Assembly (NCBI GenBank): GCA_030533445.1
Contig: CM060080.1
Coordinates: 4,778,052 to 4,842,051 of the forward strand
Length of the DNA stretch: 64,000 bases
Source: Cyprinodon diabolis
Lineage: Eukaryota > Chordata > Actinopteri > Cyprinodontiformes > Cyprinodontidae
Reading direction: 5' to 3'
In this document: one piece after another, positions 23,481-35,107 of the stretch
How the letters are laid out: every line of letters begins with the position of its first letter
Numbering within the stretch: the first letter of the stretch is position 1
The notes under the pieces: generated by a model
Database searches by the model: none
Told to the model about the DNA's origin: nothing
The model's input: the letters and a program-made list of their open reading frames with translations, nothing else
Position numbers and translations under genes: made by a program

Positions 23481-24434
23481 GGTAGATTCAGCCTTATAAA
23501 TACACCTGTATAATGTCCACAGGTGCTTCTGTCACCTTTTTGGATGGATTTTAGATATTGTTGTAATAATCGTTTTCCTTTTTTTTTTTTTTAAACTAAA
23601 GTGAATAAAGAAATATATGTGAAAAAAATTAAGCATTAAAAAATATGAGACAACATCAAAGTTTTGTGATTAAGAGTTTTTCCAAAGTTTTTTTGCATTG
23701 CATTTTTTTTCTGCTTTTCATTTCATTTCTCAATTAGGATCACTGTTGGACCGATCACTATGTGGCACCCGAGTGTTATATTTATTTCATAAAAAAAACT
23801 GCAGTGACTGTGGACAGGGTTTTAAAAGAAAGAGCCGATAAATGTTAACATTTATTTAATAAAAAAAGAATTCACAAAAAAAAAGAAAATGCAGGGTAGT
23901 AATGAGTGGCAGAGCCAATTCATTAGTCTGCATAAGGAAGAATGAACTGTTAGCTACCCTGAGGGGGGGCGTAGTCCTTTCCCGCACTCAGTCCTTCCCG
24001 ACACCAGCAGGCCGATCCTCCACGGCCACGGGCGAATCACAGCGGTGATCCATACTCCAACACCCGTCCGTTCCTCGAAGGCGACCAGCAGGATGAATCT
24101 CCGTGGCAACCGGTCCTCTAGTCCTTCAGTCTGCTACACCTGTGATCCCTCTGGCTTCGTCATCCTTCAACTGCACAGCTACCTTTTTACTACCGGCTTC
24201 CCGGTCTGCACACTGCTTAGCTAATGGAGAACACCTGTGCTGCTGCAGTGGTCTCCAGGTATGGTAATGTCACCTCAAAAACAAAATCAGAAAAAAATGC
24301 AACACAACAAACCAAGAATTAACCCAAGCTAAATCTAATAAGAAAAGTACATAACTTAAAAATATAACAAGCAAATCCAAATCACAAAAGTAGGAGATAT
24401 GAAATTAACTCGGAAAAAAAAAAAAAGAGGCAAC
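23481..24434. other. No gene recognised; possible unidentified repeat at 23740-24290
   Basis: AT-rich sequence up to about 23940, then a GC-richer block to 24270 with CTTCCCGACACCAGCAGG and similar motifs. A minus-strand AATAAA occurs around 23855, and the block could be part of an LTR. I found no second copy and no TSD in the window. Confidence 0.3.
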
Positions 24435-25134
24435 ATTACCACTAGTGTTGTGCCATTGTCCTTTTTTGGCCCCAATACTAATACCCGATACCTGGCTGTG
24501 CAGTAGAGACTGACACGGGAGTGGATTTCCACTCCTGTCCCGTCCCACTCCCACAGAAAAAAATTGTGTCCCATCCCGATCCCGGGCCAGAGTAGAAATC
24601 TAAATCCTGTCCCGTCCCACTCCTGGTGAAATTACTCCCACTCCCATCCCGCTCCCATTCAGAATGACTCCCGCTCCCGCACCACTCCCATGCTCTGTTC
24701 GAAAACCTAGGACGCGTCCTTAGAAGGCCAGATTCGGAGTACGATTACGTCATAGCGCGGCGCAGAGGTCTGGTCGGATTCCAAGAGTCCTCGTTATGCG
24801 GCCTTAAAATGCGTCCTTCTTTTAGCCCGATTTAAAGGACGGGTGTCGATGTATCCTCGGTATCCTTGGTTTACCCAGGATTCATTGCGAGACCAAGCAA
24901 GCCGTGATCAGAGGAAAGGTTACTTGGCGCCGAACAGTGGTGAAAATTGGAAGTTCAGTTTAATATAATCCAGTCTGTGAATAGTTTCATCTGAAATGAA
25001 TGAAAATAGTTGTTTTAATGGTTAAAGAGTCAGATATGTGGCGGTAATGTTTGATTTATCTAAAGGTTTTTATCTGTTACTGTGTAAATGGGTTTGGCTG
25101 TAATTTAAGGACAGATTCTAATAGATCTGCAGGG

Positions 25135-25157
25135 TGGGGTGGGGGGGGGGGGGGGGG
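25135..25157. repeat. G-rich tract
   Basis: GGTGGGGT followed by 17 G at 25141-25157, inside the third-level insertion. It may form a G-quadruplex, and its length may be unreliable. Confidence 0.9.
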
Positions 25158-25304
25158 ACTATAAATCTGATAGGAGTTTTATCTTTTTATTGCTGTTTTG
25201 CACAATAGGCTTAACTAAGATTTTTTTGTTTAATATTAGAGATTTTGCAGATATGTTTTTAATACATACATTGTTTAGATTTACTTATATATTTCTACCC
25301 CTTT

Positions 25305-25420
25305 TATAGAATAGAATAGAAAATCCCTTTACTGTCCCACAATGGGCAAATTTACAGCAGCAGAAAGATTATTGAAAATGGTCACACAAATGTGGACCTT
25401 AGAAAAATGTATAAGAATAA
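25305..25420 (+). repeat. Fragment of a TTTACTGTCCCACAATGG repeat, copy 1
   Basis: AGAATAGAATAGAAAATCCC followed by TTTACTGTCCCACAATGGGC and CAAATTTACAGCAGCA is a recognisable dispersed fish repeat head. A second fragment is at 46505-46560. It lies within the third-level insertion, which would make it a fourth layer. Confidence 0.55.
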
Positions 25421-26621
25421 CATAATAGGGAAGAGTTAAAAAAATAAAAATAAAATACAATTCTGTAAAGTGTTTTAACAATATAAAACTGGAGAATAAA
25501 TAACCAATATGCAGCTATGGACATTTTTACAGTGATGGATATTTGAAAATAGCAGCAACATCAGAGATGTGCAGAATGACAGCAGCAGGTTATTTAACTG
25601 ACTAAGGTTTCTACCATTACATTTGATTTTATTTGTTCCTGCTCCCGGTGGTTGGAACCTTTATTCCACTCTGGATTCTCATCAGTCTTTGTTCACTTTA
25701 CAATAAAAAAGAAATAAATAAACAAACAGTTTTGGAAACTTCGGTTTTCATTCTTTTCCTGCTTTGTGTGTCAACTTTCGCGGTTGCTAAGCAACAGACC
25801 TTACGGCGATAAAACCCGATGAAGGGTAGACCTGGTCGAATTCACAGCCAAAACTCTTCCGGTCTCCTTATTTTCACGGACTTCAAAGGATCCAGTCTAA
25901 GTAGACCGCGTCCTTGGAGGATGCAGCCCAGGATTTCGAACAGAGCCCCATTCTTGTTGTTTTTGAGCGCGCTTGAAAAACTCAGACCGGAATCACTGTT
26001 GGTTTTTGGGTCGTGTAGTTTTTTTGACTCGCATTATAGTGTAGGCTTAAAGGAAAAAAACTACAAAATGGCGGCGCCGCGCCAGTACTGGATTTTTTTT
26101 CTTTCTATTTTATTTTATTTTATTTTTTGGCATTGATCCTAGTTTTTTTTTTTAGTTATTATCAGTTTGCTCCCGCTCCCGTCTGCTCCCGTTAATGTTT
26201 AATCCTGTACCGTCCCAATCACGTGATCGTTACTAATACTGACTCCCATCCCACAGGAATCCCAGGGGAATCCTGTGACCCATGGGATTCCCGAAAAAAT
26301 GTCAGTCTCTACTGTGCAGTATTGGCCGATACCGATACCATCAGTTTGAAATTGATATGTGTGTGTATATATGAAGAACTGCATACTACTGCTACATAAT
26401 ACTGCTGCTTACCTCTGTGAAGCAGGAAAAAGACTGAATCCAGTACAACTTTTTATTGCCTACCTGGAATGGTTGGCAATAGGTGAATAAACGTTTGGCT
26501 CTCAAAATGGTATCAGTGCCCTATTTTTTGGTACTCGCCGAAACCAGAATTTTAGTGCTGGATCAGGGCCCTGCCTGATACTATTATCGGTGCAACACTG
26601 ATTACCACACCTATCTCCAAT

Positions 26622-26910
26622 AGTCTATAGGGGAAAGACAAGACACACCCTGGACAGGTTAACAGAATGTCTCTTGGCAATACACACAGAAAAAAACATG
26701 CAGATATACTGAACATTCACACCTAAATACAAATAAGAGACGCTGATTAACCTAAAAGGCACATTTTTGGACTGTGGGAGGAAGGAGTTCTCAGAGAAAA
26801 CCGCCACATGCGCTGGAAGAACATGCAACCTCCATTTATAAAGTATGTAGTTAAGGATTCTAACCCAGGACCTTATTACTGCAAGGCAATAGTGGTACAC
26901 CATGCAGCCC
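26622..26910 (-). mobile_element. tRNA-derived SINE with a LINE-like 3' end, minus strand
   Basis: Reading the minus strand from 26908, it begins GGGCTGCATGGTGTACCAC, then CTTGCAGTAATAAGGTCCTG and a B-box-like GGTTAGAATCC (consensus GGTTCGANNCC). The body includes GTTGCATGTTCTTCCAGC, TTCCTCCCACAGTCCAAAAA and TTTTAGGTTAATCAG, and the 3' part contains ACCTGTCCAGGGTGT. The last motif is also in the 3' end at 51295-51315, so both belong to one fish SINE family. The 95-residue minus ORF across it is not a gene. Confidence 0.8.
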
Positions 26911-28060
26911 ACTCCAAAAGCAAATTTATCAAAAATTATATGTGGTCAGCTCTGGAATAAAGTGAGCTGTTCTTTAAAAGGCAAAAAGCTTTCAGTACTC
27001 CATCGTTAGACATGACTTTAAATATTGCATAATGTAGGAAAGCTTAAGTGATGATGATTTTGTTCAACAGGATAATCACATGGTTCAAAGATAGAAAAAG
27101 CCCAAGTAATAAGCACTAATCTAGTAGAAAATAATGTGGCTATACCCCCCTGACCTTAATCAGACACAGTGTACTGTAATTTTATATCAAAAATAAGACA
27201 AAAAGGTCCTGTTTGTACTGAGTATGTAGATGTACGGTCTCAATTGCTCACAAAGTTGACTTGAGCTGAGTTTGTATCCTTGTCATTTCAGCACATGATG
27301 AGCAGTAGCAATATGCATGTAAATTGAATGCATCTCAATCAGAGGGGATTTTTGAAAGATGAGCACACAAAAACGACTTTACTGAATAAAAGAGATGGCC
27401 TTCTTTTTAATGTATTCACTTCATCAGCCAGTACCATCTCTTTGTTCCTTCAGGCAAGTTCAGCACGCTCACAAACACATTAATATGAGGTGAATATGAC
27501 TGTTGCATGCCAGGGCTCCCTGTCTCTGTGAGCTCAGCCTCCATCTCACAGGATGGCAGCACACAGAGCCATGAACAGGTGATAAATCCTTGTCAGGTTT
27601 TATTAAAACTCAGCCAGGCCAAACAGAACACCTAATACTGGGCTATAATACCCAAGGAGATGCTGCAGAAGAGAGAGAATGGGAGTCTTCCTGTTTGGTA
27701 TGCTCTATCTGTCTGTTCTCTGATGTCATTAAGGTAGGTATGGAAATGCTATAAGAACCAACAAATAATAGCAATGCTAAAATAAATTACACATCCACCC
27801 CTGCTGGTCTGTAGGTCCAGAGTGATTAATAAAGAGGCAGACTTTTCAAAAAACCTGCAAAAATTGACAAAGTTTTAATGCAGGTTCCCTTCAGGGGTGA
27901 TTAACTGCTGATGAATGCAATGTCCAGAAATTGGCAAAGTGAAAAAAATATTACACATGTAATTCATTTGGGCCGTATTCACACAACACTTGTAAACTGG
28001 GCCAAAGATAATGTAGTTTCAGTGGACTATTTTGGAGCAACATTGTTTTAGTGTGCTGAT
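26911..28060. other. No gene recognised; candidate conserved non-coding stretch at 27390-27640
   Basis: Unique sequence. The part at 27390-27640 is of high complexity with balanced composition and no simple repeats, including motifs such as ACATTAATATGAGGTGAATA. Conservation cannot be tested here. Confidence 0.3.
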
Positions 28061-28766
28061 TAGGGCTGGGCGATATGAAGAAAATCTAATCACAATATAT
28101 TAGGGCTATATCGCGATACACAATATATCCAAAATATGCCTGCAAAATCTCTGAACAAGATTACATCACATCACAGGTATTAGAGCAACTAAAAAACATT
28201 TAAATAACGTAATAAATAGCATGTGTGATTTACCTCAATCTCTTCCTGTTCCTCTTATATGGGATCGCTTTTTCAAACGACGAGGCAAACGTCATCGGTT
28301 TCACAGCTGATTTATTTAAGGTTTTAATTGGTGTGCGGGGAGACTTGCGCGGGGGGGCATGCAGGGTTTACAACATTCATCATTTTGCAGGGGATTACTT
28401 TTTAGGTGGAGGAATAAATTAGTATTGCTACCTTTTCCAGCAATTGTTTTTGCAGCTCATCTTAAAAATTAGCACCTTTTGTTCGACATCCTCGGCATGA
28501 AATCCAAACCACTTATATTGCTTAGCTAAAACACCTGCTGTAGCCATATTTTGTTTGCCGGTTGCTGTAGTGCGCATGCATTTGGAGGAGAGGTTTATGA
28601 TGCATTCAAAATGTGTGGGAAAATAAAACTCTCTGTGAAATAGATGCAGACGGCTTAATGTCATCATGCAAATTTGTACATGATGGCTGTAATACAGTCA
28701 TTTCAACTATCGTGCGTGGGAAAAGTCAAGATACCTCATGTATATTCGATATATCGCCCACCCCTA
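28061..28766 (-). mobile_element. hAT-type element with GGGCGATAT inverted ends
   Basis: The left end TAGGGCTGGGCGATAT pairs with the reverse complement of the right end, TAGGGGTGGGCGATAT (one mismatch in 16). Flanks are GTGCTGAT (28053-28060) and TTGCTGAC (28767-28774), a 6 of 8 match that fits a mutated hAT TSD. Inside, the minus strand keeps an ATG-started stretch at 28430-28546 translating with YKWFGFHAED then EQKV and a Cys pair. This may be a decayed start of a BED-finger transposase, but the match is weak. Confidence 0.75.
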
Positions 28767-31139
28767 TTGCTGACTGAGGAAAAAAAAGTCTGAGTAAGAA
28801 AGTCCTTCTTACAGGGTTTCTGTTGAGACTTTGAGCCTTAACTACTTGTGGTAGTCCCATAAGATAATTTGAAAGTTTTCCTCTTAGGAGTTACACTTTT
28901 TACATTTCTTTTCTCTTCCTCTTTCATATATCGCATCTCTTTCTTTATTTGGTATGCTGGAATGTGCGGGCATTCACACAGCAAACTAACTGCTTCAGAA
29001 TGTGAATAAACCTGGTTAAGAATGACACTTGGGTAAGCATGCCATGGTACTATTGTTTGGTCTTTTATTAGGGTCCGAGATGGGTTAACACATGATCTCT
29101 CTAGAAATGGGAATATTGCATGAAGGACTACATTATTAAACCTTGGGGAGGAAGGTTATTTCGTTTGTTATTTCGTTTGTTTGTAACCAGGATCTTGTTC
29201 AGTCATTCATGACACAGATTTCATGTAGACCAACCGACCAGTGCAGCTTCTGCAATATGATACCAGAAACACAGACCCATCTTGACGTGATGCAAGAACT
29301 CTCCTCCTACCTGAAGAGGACAACCTCCTTTTTTCAGTTCAGAAACATGGCCTTAGACTTTGTGAAGTGGACTAATTTCGGCTACTTTGCACTCATCTCC
29401 AAATCAAGCAATAGCACGAAGTAGGTCTTGGTATGAGGGATCCAGCAGAACCCAACCTTGCCTACGAGTGGAATTCTCACAGTACTTTTTTGTTCATAAA
29501 CACAAGAGAATTCCTCTTGTATTACTCCAACTTAAATTGTTTAAGTGTGACTTAAAATGGGTAGGCTATTCATTTTGTAGTGTAATGTTTTAAGGGAGGA
29601 CATATAGCTGTGACGAAAGCAAGAGCTGTTGCCAAACCAAAATAATAGAATATGGGAGCAGTCTGGTCTTAATAATGTGCATTATCAATCCACATGGTTG
29701 AGCAGGACCACGTCACCTCCTGCCAGGTGACCTCTTGACATTGGCTGTACCAGGAAGTCCTACCCTTAACAGTTATGAGCAACAATGTTGACAGAGGGTA
29801 GAGCTGCTGGAGTCCACTGTGCTAGGTAAGGTATGTTTATTTCTATTATCATTTCATTGTTAATATTAGCTTTACAAACTGCTTTTAGGCATTGCTTTTA
29901 TATTTCCACTGCATTATCCCTTAGTAGCCCATATGCACACAGTGAAACACCTATGTCTTCACTGCTGAAAACCTTGGATAACCGGGGAATGTCCAGCCTT
30001 TTAAACATTTCCTCAAGTGGACAAAGAGCCAGACGCATTTCTGGCACACCTCTAGCCCTTCTCCTAACCTCAACTCAGGGGAGCCCCTCACAGCATTCCT
30101 GTGGGGAATCCTTTTAAACAGCTTCTCTCTGATGTCTGATAGACCTTGAAGCATTTTGCTACTGATGTATACCCTGTACTGCTTGAAAGTATTAAGGACA
30201 GTTGAGTTAAAATTGCATAATTTTATCCAGCAGTGTAGTTACCACCACCAAGATGATTATGTTTTTACTATAGTGTGTGTGTGTGTTTGTTTATCTGTTG
30301 TCTGTGTATAGGATAACTTGATAAGTTACGAATGGATTTCGTAAAAGTTCCCCTATAAAATGGCAGTGACTATTGACAGCTTCAGCATCAGAATAAAAAA
30401 AAGTCCAGGCGTATTATACTGCAGCCAAAAACACAGGAAAGGTGAGCTACGACTGGCTCGAAGTCTTGATCTGCTGATCAAACAAGAGAGCAGAGTAAAT
30501 GAAGGAGAGAGCAGAACAAACACCAGAGGCTGCAGGCACACGCTGTGCCTTTTCTTTTATAAACTTATGAAAGCATGTGAAGGAAAATACTGCATCATGC
30601 CAAGGAACAATTCATGAAAATTTGGTAATGATCCCGATCATATGTGAATTCTAGCTATAGATGTAAGTCCTAAGTTCCTATGTGGAAGACCCTTTTACAG
30701 GACATCAATTTATGCTTCATTATTTCAAAATGAAGGTTTGTCCTGGTGAAGTCATCCATCCTGTGAAGTCCAAAAAAAAAAATCCACTGCAACAAAAATG
30801 AACACATCATGTCCTGCCACCTCTGTAGTTTGCACTTAAGGTAGTGTTTTAAACCTTAAATATTTATTTTTTTTTGCTGCAAATGTGACAAAGATCGTTG
30901 TGGTCAAACTCTTGTGCTCTTTTCATCGGACTACAAGACAAGTCTCGAAATGAAGAACTTTATAAAGGAGTTTAAATGCTAATTCTGATGGTACATTTAC
31001 AAAGAATACAAAATAAGCAAAAATATCTGCACTTTGCAGTGCTTTCCACCATGTCATCGAATCTGCTGCTTGACATTTTCACCTCTAAATGGCGGACATA
31101 GAGTTTATGGAGCCTGTCACTATGTTCTATAGAAGCTGC
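28767..31139. other. No gene recognised; possible LINE traces near 29200
   Basis: The plus frame at 29215-29310 reads CRPTDQCSFC and then PETQTHLD, a C..C..ET..HL arrangement reminiscent of the zinc-knuckle end of L1-like LINE proteins, but there is no second supporting block. A short GT tract is at 30271-30286. The rest is unique AT-rich DNA. Confidence 0.3.
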
Positions 31140-31620
31140 TGGTGTCTCTGGATCCAGCAGATCCTTCAGAGATGCTATTAGTTCGGGGGTCCAAGAGCTA
31201 CAGCTAGATCATTGTTGCTCCTCAGTGAGCTTAAGTCCAGGACCCGAAACTATTCCGGTATGGCGACAGATCACCCTGATAACAGATATAAAATGAGATG
31301 GCATTCTGGAGCTCAGACAGTGGCATCAGGAAATCAGTGCAACAACCCTGGAAAAGAAAGCACCAGAACTGTGACGAGGCGGTTGGCTGTGCCTCCGTCT
31401 GGAGTTAAACCACAAATGGGGGACAGTGGCAGATCAGAGCGGTCCATTGGGCAGAGAGGATATGCATGAGAGGGGGGAGAGGCGGCGGCTGGCCAGGGTC
31501 AGTTCTGGAGGCTAACAGCAGGAGATCGAAGGAGTACATCGGTGGATGAGAGCAGTACATCAGGCAGAGAGCGCACCAGAACGGGGAAGCCACCACTTTG
31601 GCAGGCCGGTGTCTCTGCTG
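31140..31620 (+). repeat. Dispersed repeat family C, copy 2
   Basis: Matches copy 1 at 17826-18140: CAGAGATGCT, GGGGGTCCAAGAGCTA and AGCTAGATCAT, AAATGAGATGG, CTGGAGCTCAGACAG, GACGAGGCGGTTGGCTGTG, TCTGGAGTTAA, then GGTCCATTGGGCAGAGAG. This copy extends further right through GGGGAAGCCACCA to about 31620. No ends or TSD were identified. Confidence 0.65.
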
Positions 31621-32860
31621 GAGCTACAATAACAAAGTATGATTGAGTATACAGTCATTTAAAGAGCTTTTTTAAAAAGCTACCTACAATCCTCTTAAGA
31701 AAATACACAGAAGTACAGATTTTATACTTTGTGACCTTCGCAGGCGTGGCATTGCTGCAATCTCTAAAAATTTGCCATCCACCTCTTTAGAGGAAAGCTC
31801 TGTGTTTACATGTTGAAACTTTCTCTCTCCGGGTCTTTTTCTTGAAAAGAAATCACTCGGGACAAACTCTTGAAATAACGCTTCATAACGTATATCTATT
31901 AAATAACCATGAGACATGACAACAGATTTTGAAAGGAACTGCAATCTTACTCAGATCAGAGAAGTTGCTTTGAGTTACAGAAGGCAGCTGCTTACCAACC
32001 CGGGCTCACTTCTCGGGAAGTGGCCCCGATTCACAGTTACAGAATCATTAGAGCAACTTACGTAGGGATATTGTCTAAATTGTTCGCCTCTGGCGGGAAA
32101 ACCATGATGTGTGTGAACACACCGGAGAAATGGGTTCCTCCTCACGATGTAACCATTCAGCCAATGTTAGAAAATGACTTTATTGTGTGTAAGATCACTT
32201 CTTAGGGGTTATTTTCCTCCAGAAGGGTGAATATTAGCCGACTCAATATCTTATCCTCAAGTCTGCTGCAGCATCTAACAGGATTTCTTTATGCATTGTC
32301 TTGCATCTATTCCATCTACCTTGTAGTGAACTCTGACCTGTTTTTCTTTCCCATTGTCATCTGACCCGAGCACCCTTTAAGTTTTCCATGTTTTCTAAAT
32401 GGCTTATTGCAAAGTGTAAATAGGAGTTTTCATGGTTATCTTTTACACTCCTCTACTTGACTTCTATTTTATGGCACTGATAGTTATTCTGTCAACAGAT
32501 TTTTACCACCTATGATGTTTTCTGAAGCGGTCTGCACTTACCTTTAGGTGTTTCAAAAATAAGTAAAGCTTCTTACAAATGTATATCACATTTATTTGTA
32601 GAAAATACATTATTAATGGTGTTTTCTGGACAGTTATGCACTTGTGTTGGCCCTACAATATAAAATTCTTATGAAATAAGCTTGTACCTTCTGCAAAGCT
32701 CTACTCAAAAAATTCCACTCGTGAAGACCATCTCATATATTTTTAAGAGTTGACCTCTTGGCAGGTCAACCCGCTGACTAAACAACAGAAATTATCCCTT
32801 CTCTTATTATTTATTTACCTGGTAAAGAAGCACTTGAGAGACAATTAATCAAGTCAGTGA
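31621..32860. other. No gene recognised; possible transposon remnant at 31690-32210
   Basis: The interval 31690-32210 is less AT-rich and carries an 86-residue minus ORF and a 61-residue plus ORF, neither with a recognised domain. Its texture resembles promoter or 5' sequence of a DNA transposon. The remainder is AT-rich. Confidence 0.3.
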
Positions 32861-33500
32861 AAGATTTATAAGCATCTTGACTGCTGCACTCAGACGGTAA
32901 ATGGGGCAGCTTGTCAAATACAGGGAGTGATCTGTGCAAACCAATTACTCTGTCATGTCACGATGACCCAAATAAACGAAGCACTGGTTGTTGAAAAGTA
33001 TGAAGCTGAAACTATGCCATGCAGCGTCGGTGCTGTTGGCTATGCGTTTGAACAGCTAACGGGGCGCTTGTCATCAACTCTGCAAGGAGAACAATCAAGA
33101 TTCTCTTTTGAAGGATGGTTCTTCCTGATTGTGAACGTGCACTTAAGGACTGACGTGTGCTTCTTTGCAAGCCTCGGATGAAGACTCACATTTGTAATGA
33201 GGAACAATACTTTAAGAGTGCTGACAGTACATGTGGCTTCACATATGAGTGCACACACCATATGTAAAGCTTGTGTCATCTCAGCAAATTGTAGTAGGCT
33301 TTTCTAAAGGGAGGCAGCCAACTTATCTCCTCCTCCTGTCTCCCCCCTCCCCCCCCTTTTTCCCTTGATGACCAAGCTGTTGGGTGGTCTGTCTGACCGC
33401 TCTGACCTTTGTGGTTTGACTGAAGTAAATTTGCTAATGGTTAGCACCTTGTCCCTTCAATGACGCCCCTTTCTGTGCTCAGCTGATGTGAACCAGTTCT
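32861..33500. other. Repeat-poor region; candidate conserved non-coding DNA
   Basis: High-complexity sequence with CTGACCTTTGTGGTTTGAC near 33402 (TGTGGTTT fits a Runx-type site) and TGCTAATGGTTAGCAC, a near-palindrome, near 33431. A C-rich stretch lies at 33343-33356. The 84-residue plus ORF has no recognised domain. Regulatory function is only inferred. Confidence 0.3.
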
Positions 33501-34590
33501 CCTGTGATGGGAAAAGTATCTTAGAGGAATAAGTATGCAGCAGCAGCAAAATTAGGCCTAAAGTGGGGCAAATATTTAAGACTATGAAATATTTGACATT
33601 AAAGTCTGATATGATACAAAACCTATCCCTAAATTCTACCTTTATTTTAAGCATTTTTTACTTCAGAAACTTTGGTGAGTTATCGAAAATCAATGATGTG
33701 CTTTGAAGAAAAAAGGTTAGTAAAAGTGGTTGTTTAAAGACAGTAATACTGGAATGATAAAGGCCATTGGCTGTCCTTTAACTGCTGTCATGATTTTTCT
33801 AAGGCTTGGAGCCAACATGCAGCAAAGCCAAACAGAGAGACACACTATAAAGGTTCAACGGGTTTCATTGAAGAGTATATGGGTTCGATGCAGAGTTCCT
33901 CCGAACTCTGCTCAGCCGAAAAGTTTCCAGAGAAGAAGAGACACGAGACTCCAGTCTGTGTGTTGGTCTTCCAGAGTATATTTGATATGGTGGAGGGCGG
34001 AACAGGGTTTACCCAGAACTCGGACGGAGTGGAATGATGCAGCCACTGGTTGCAACTCTCGCTGCAACCAGTGGCTCTTGCTCGGCGTAAGACTCAGTTG
34101 ATCCCACTTGGGAGGAGGCGGTCCGAAAAGGTCCAGTTTGCAGGAAGGCTTCCCCAAACTGGCAAACACTCTGGCCTCGAAGTAGTGGCAACCAGCAGCT
34201 TAAGAGCAGTCCGATGATGAGACTGACATGCACGTGCAATCGCTTGCAGGTGCATGAGGAGGCGAACCAGAACCAGGTGCCTCCTGGTGGTGGAAAAAGG
34301 AAACACAGAAACAACCCACAAAAACTGGATTCCTGACAACTGGTAAATATATACAAGTTTAGCTGTAACCTCAGAGATAACCTGAAACCTGACCTGAAAT
34401 TTGGGTCCCACAGTGGAAAATCTGAAATGACTGGTATCATATTTCAGTGTGTGCATGCAGGCAACATTTTTTAATGATAACATTGTAGCTCGACCAACAT
34501 CTGTAACTTGAATGCGCTTATTTCCCGTAGGCACATGCCCAGTGCTTTTGTTAGCAGTTTGAGTGTCAGTGGCAGCGTGCGTCACAGCGC
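33501..34590. other. Unassigned region with two short hairpins
   Basis: Two perfect inverted repeats occur: GCAGAGTTC / GAACTCTGC at 33890-33911 and AGCCACTGGTTGCA / TGCAACCAGTGGCT at 34041-34076 with an 8-base loop. The block 33800-34340 is less AT-rich than its surroundings. Overlapping minus ORFs of 85-163 residues and a plus ORF of 123 residues share the same DNA and lack domains, so none is called as a gene. An unidentified transposon is the likeliest explanation. Confidence 0.4.
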
Positions 34591-35107
34591 CACCAAAGGG
34601 TCTGGCGTATGTAGTTCAGCGTCTTCATTGGTGCTGGGTACAATCGGTCTTTGACAGTGTACGTCACTTCCGCAAAAGCAATAAAGACATATTTGCGGTC
34701 AACTATGACAGAAAAGAGACTATCTAGTTTGGTTGTACTCAAATCAAAACGCACAAAGGCATTGGATCTAAATACATTAGTGAAGCTTTTTGCTGAGCAA
34801 CATGGAAATCACCGCATTCAGCTGTTATAGTCATGTTAACTTTAGGTTATGCTCTCTGGTGAGCCTTTACAGAGCTGCTACATTTTGTTTTGGCACCTGA
34901 GAAAATCTGATATTTCCTTTAATAAAACCAAAAGTGATAAAAGCAGCAGTGTTGTTGTTTCTTTTTTGTATATATATAGTATGAAACTATCGAGAAATGA
35001 CCTGTATTAACCTACTCACAAGCAAAATGTATTTTATGTTGCTTCTTTTCAGATTTGTGGAGATTTTGATGTAACATACAGAACCCGCCTTTTTGTTGAT
35101 TTGTTGA
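34591..35107. other. No gene recognised
   Basis: Unique sequence. A short TATATATA run occurs near 34969. No feature supported. Confidence 0.4.

Larger units (their letters stand above)
24687..25951. mobile_element. Third-level insertion with GCTCTGTTCGAAA inverted ends
   Basis: GCTCTGTTCGAAA at 24692-24704 is the exact reverse complement of 25934-25946. Similarity continues less perfectly inside (CCTAGGACGCGTCCTT against CCTGGGCTGCATCCTC). The flanks share CCCAT (24687-24691 and 25947-25951), a possible 5-bp TSD, though CTCCCAT-like words are common in the host element so this may be chance. The superfamily is uncertain. No transposase is recognised. Confidence 0.6.
24496..26319. mobile_element. 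Second hAT element inserted in the first, 8-bp TSD
   Basis: An exact TSD CTGTGCAG occurs at 24496-24503 and 26312-26319. The element, 24504-26311 (1,808 bp), has perfect 12-bp terminal inverted repeats TAGAGACTGACA. Sub-terminal sequence is full of CTCCC/TCCCG/CCCAC motifs (24515-24690 and 26160-26230), which flank further insertions. Being inside the outer element, it is younger than it. No transposase ORF was recognised. Confidence 0.9.
24435..26608. mobile_element. Outer hAT MITE, about 342 bp before interruption, 8-bp TSD
   Basis: An exact TSD ATTACCAC occurs at 24435-24442 and 26601-26608. The element spans 24443-26600 with ends TAGTGTTGTGCC and (reverse complement of the right) CAGTGTTGCACC. 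Just inside are CCGATAC-type motifs found on both sides of a second insertion (GATACCTGG on the left; GGCCGATACCGATACC on the right). The TSD length and the CAGTGTTG ends indicate the hAT superfamily. Removing the 1.8-kb insert and one copy of its TSD leaves about 342 bp. No transposase is encoded. Confidence 0.85.

Noticed and set aside
29215..29310. L1-like C..C..ET..HL reading
   Set aside because: A single short motif in an otherwise unrecognised ORF; insufficient for a call.
34094..34585. 163-residue minus-strand ORF, with 143- and 123-residue ORFs on the same DNA
   Set aside because: Three overlapping frames without domain, splice or promoter support in a block that looks transposon-derived.
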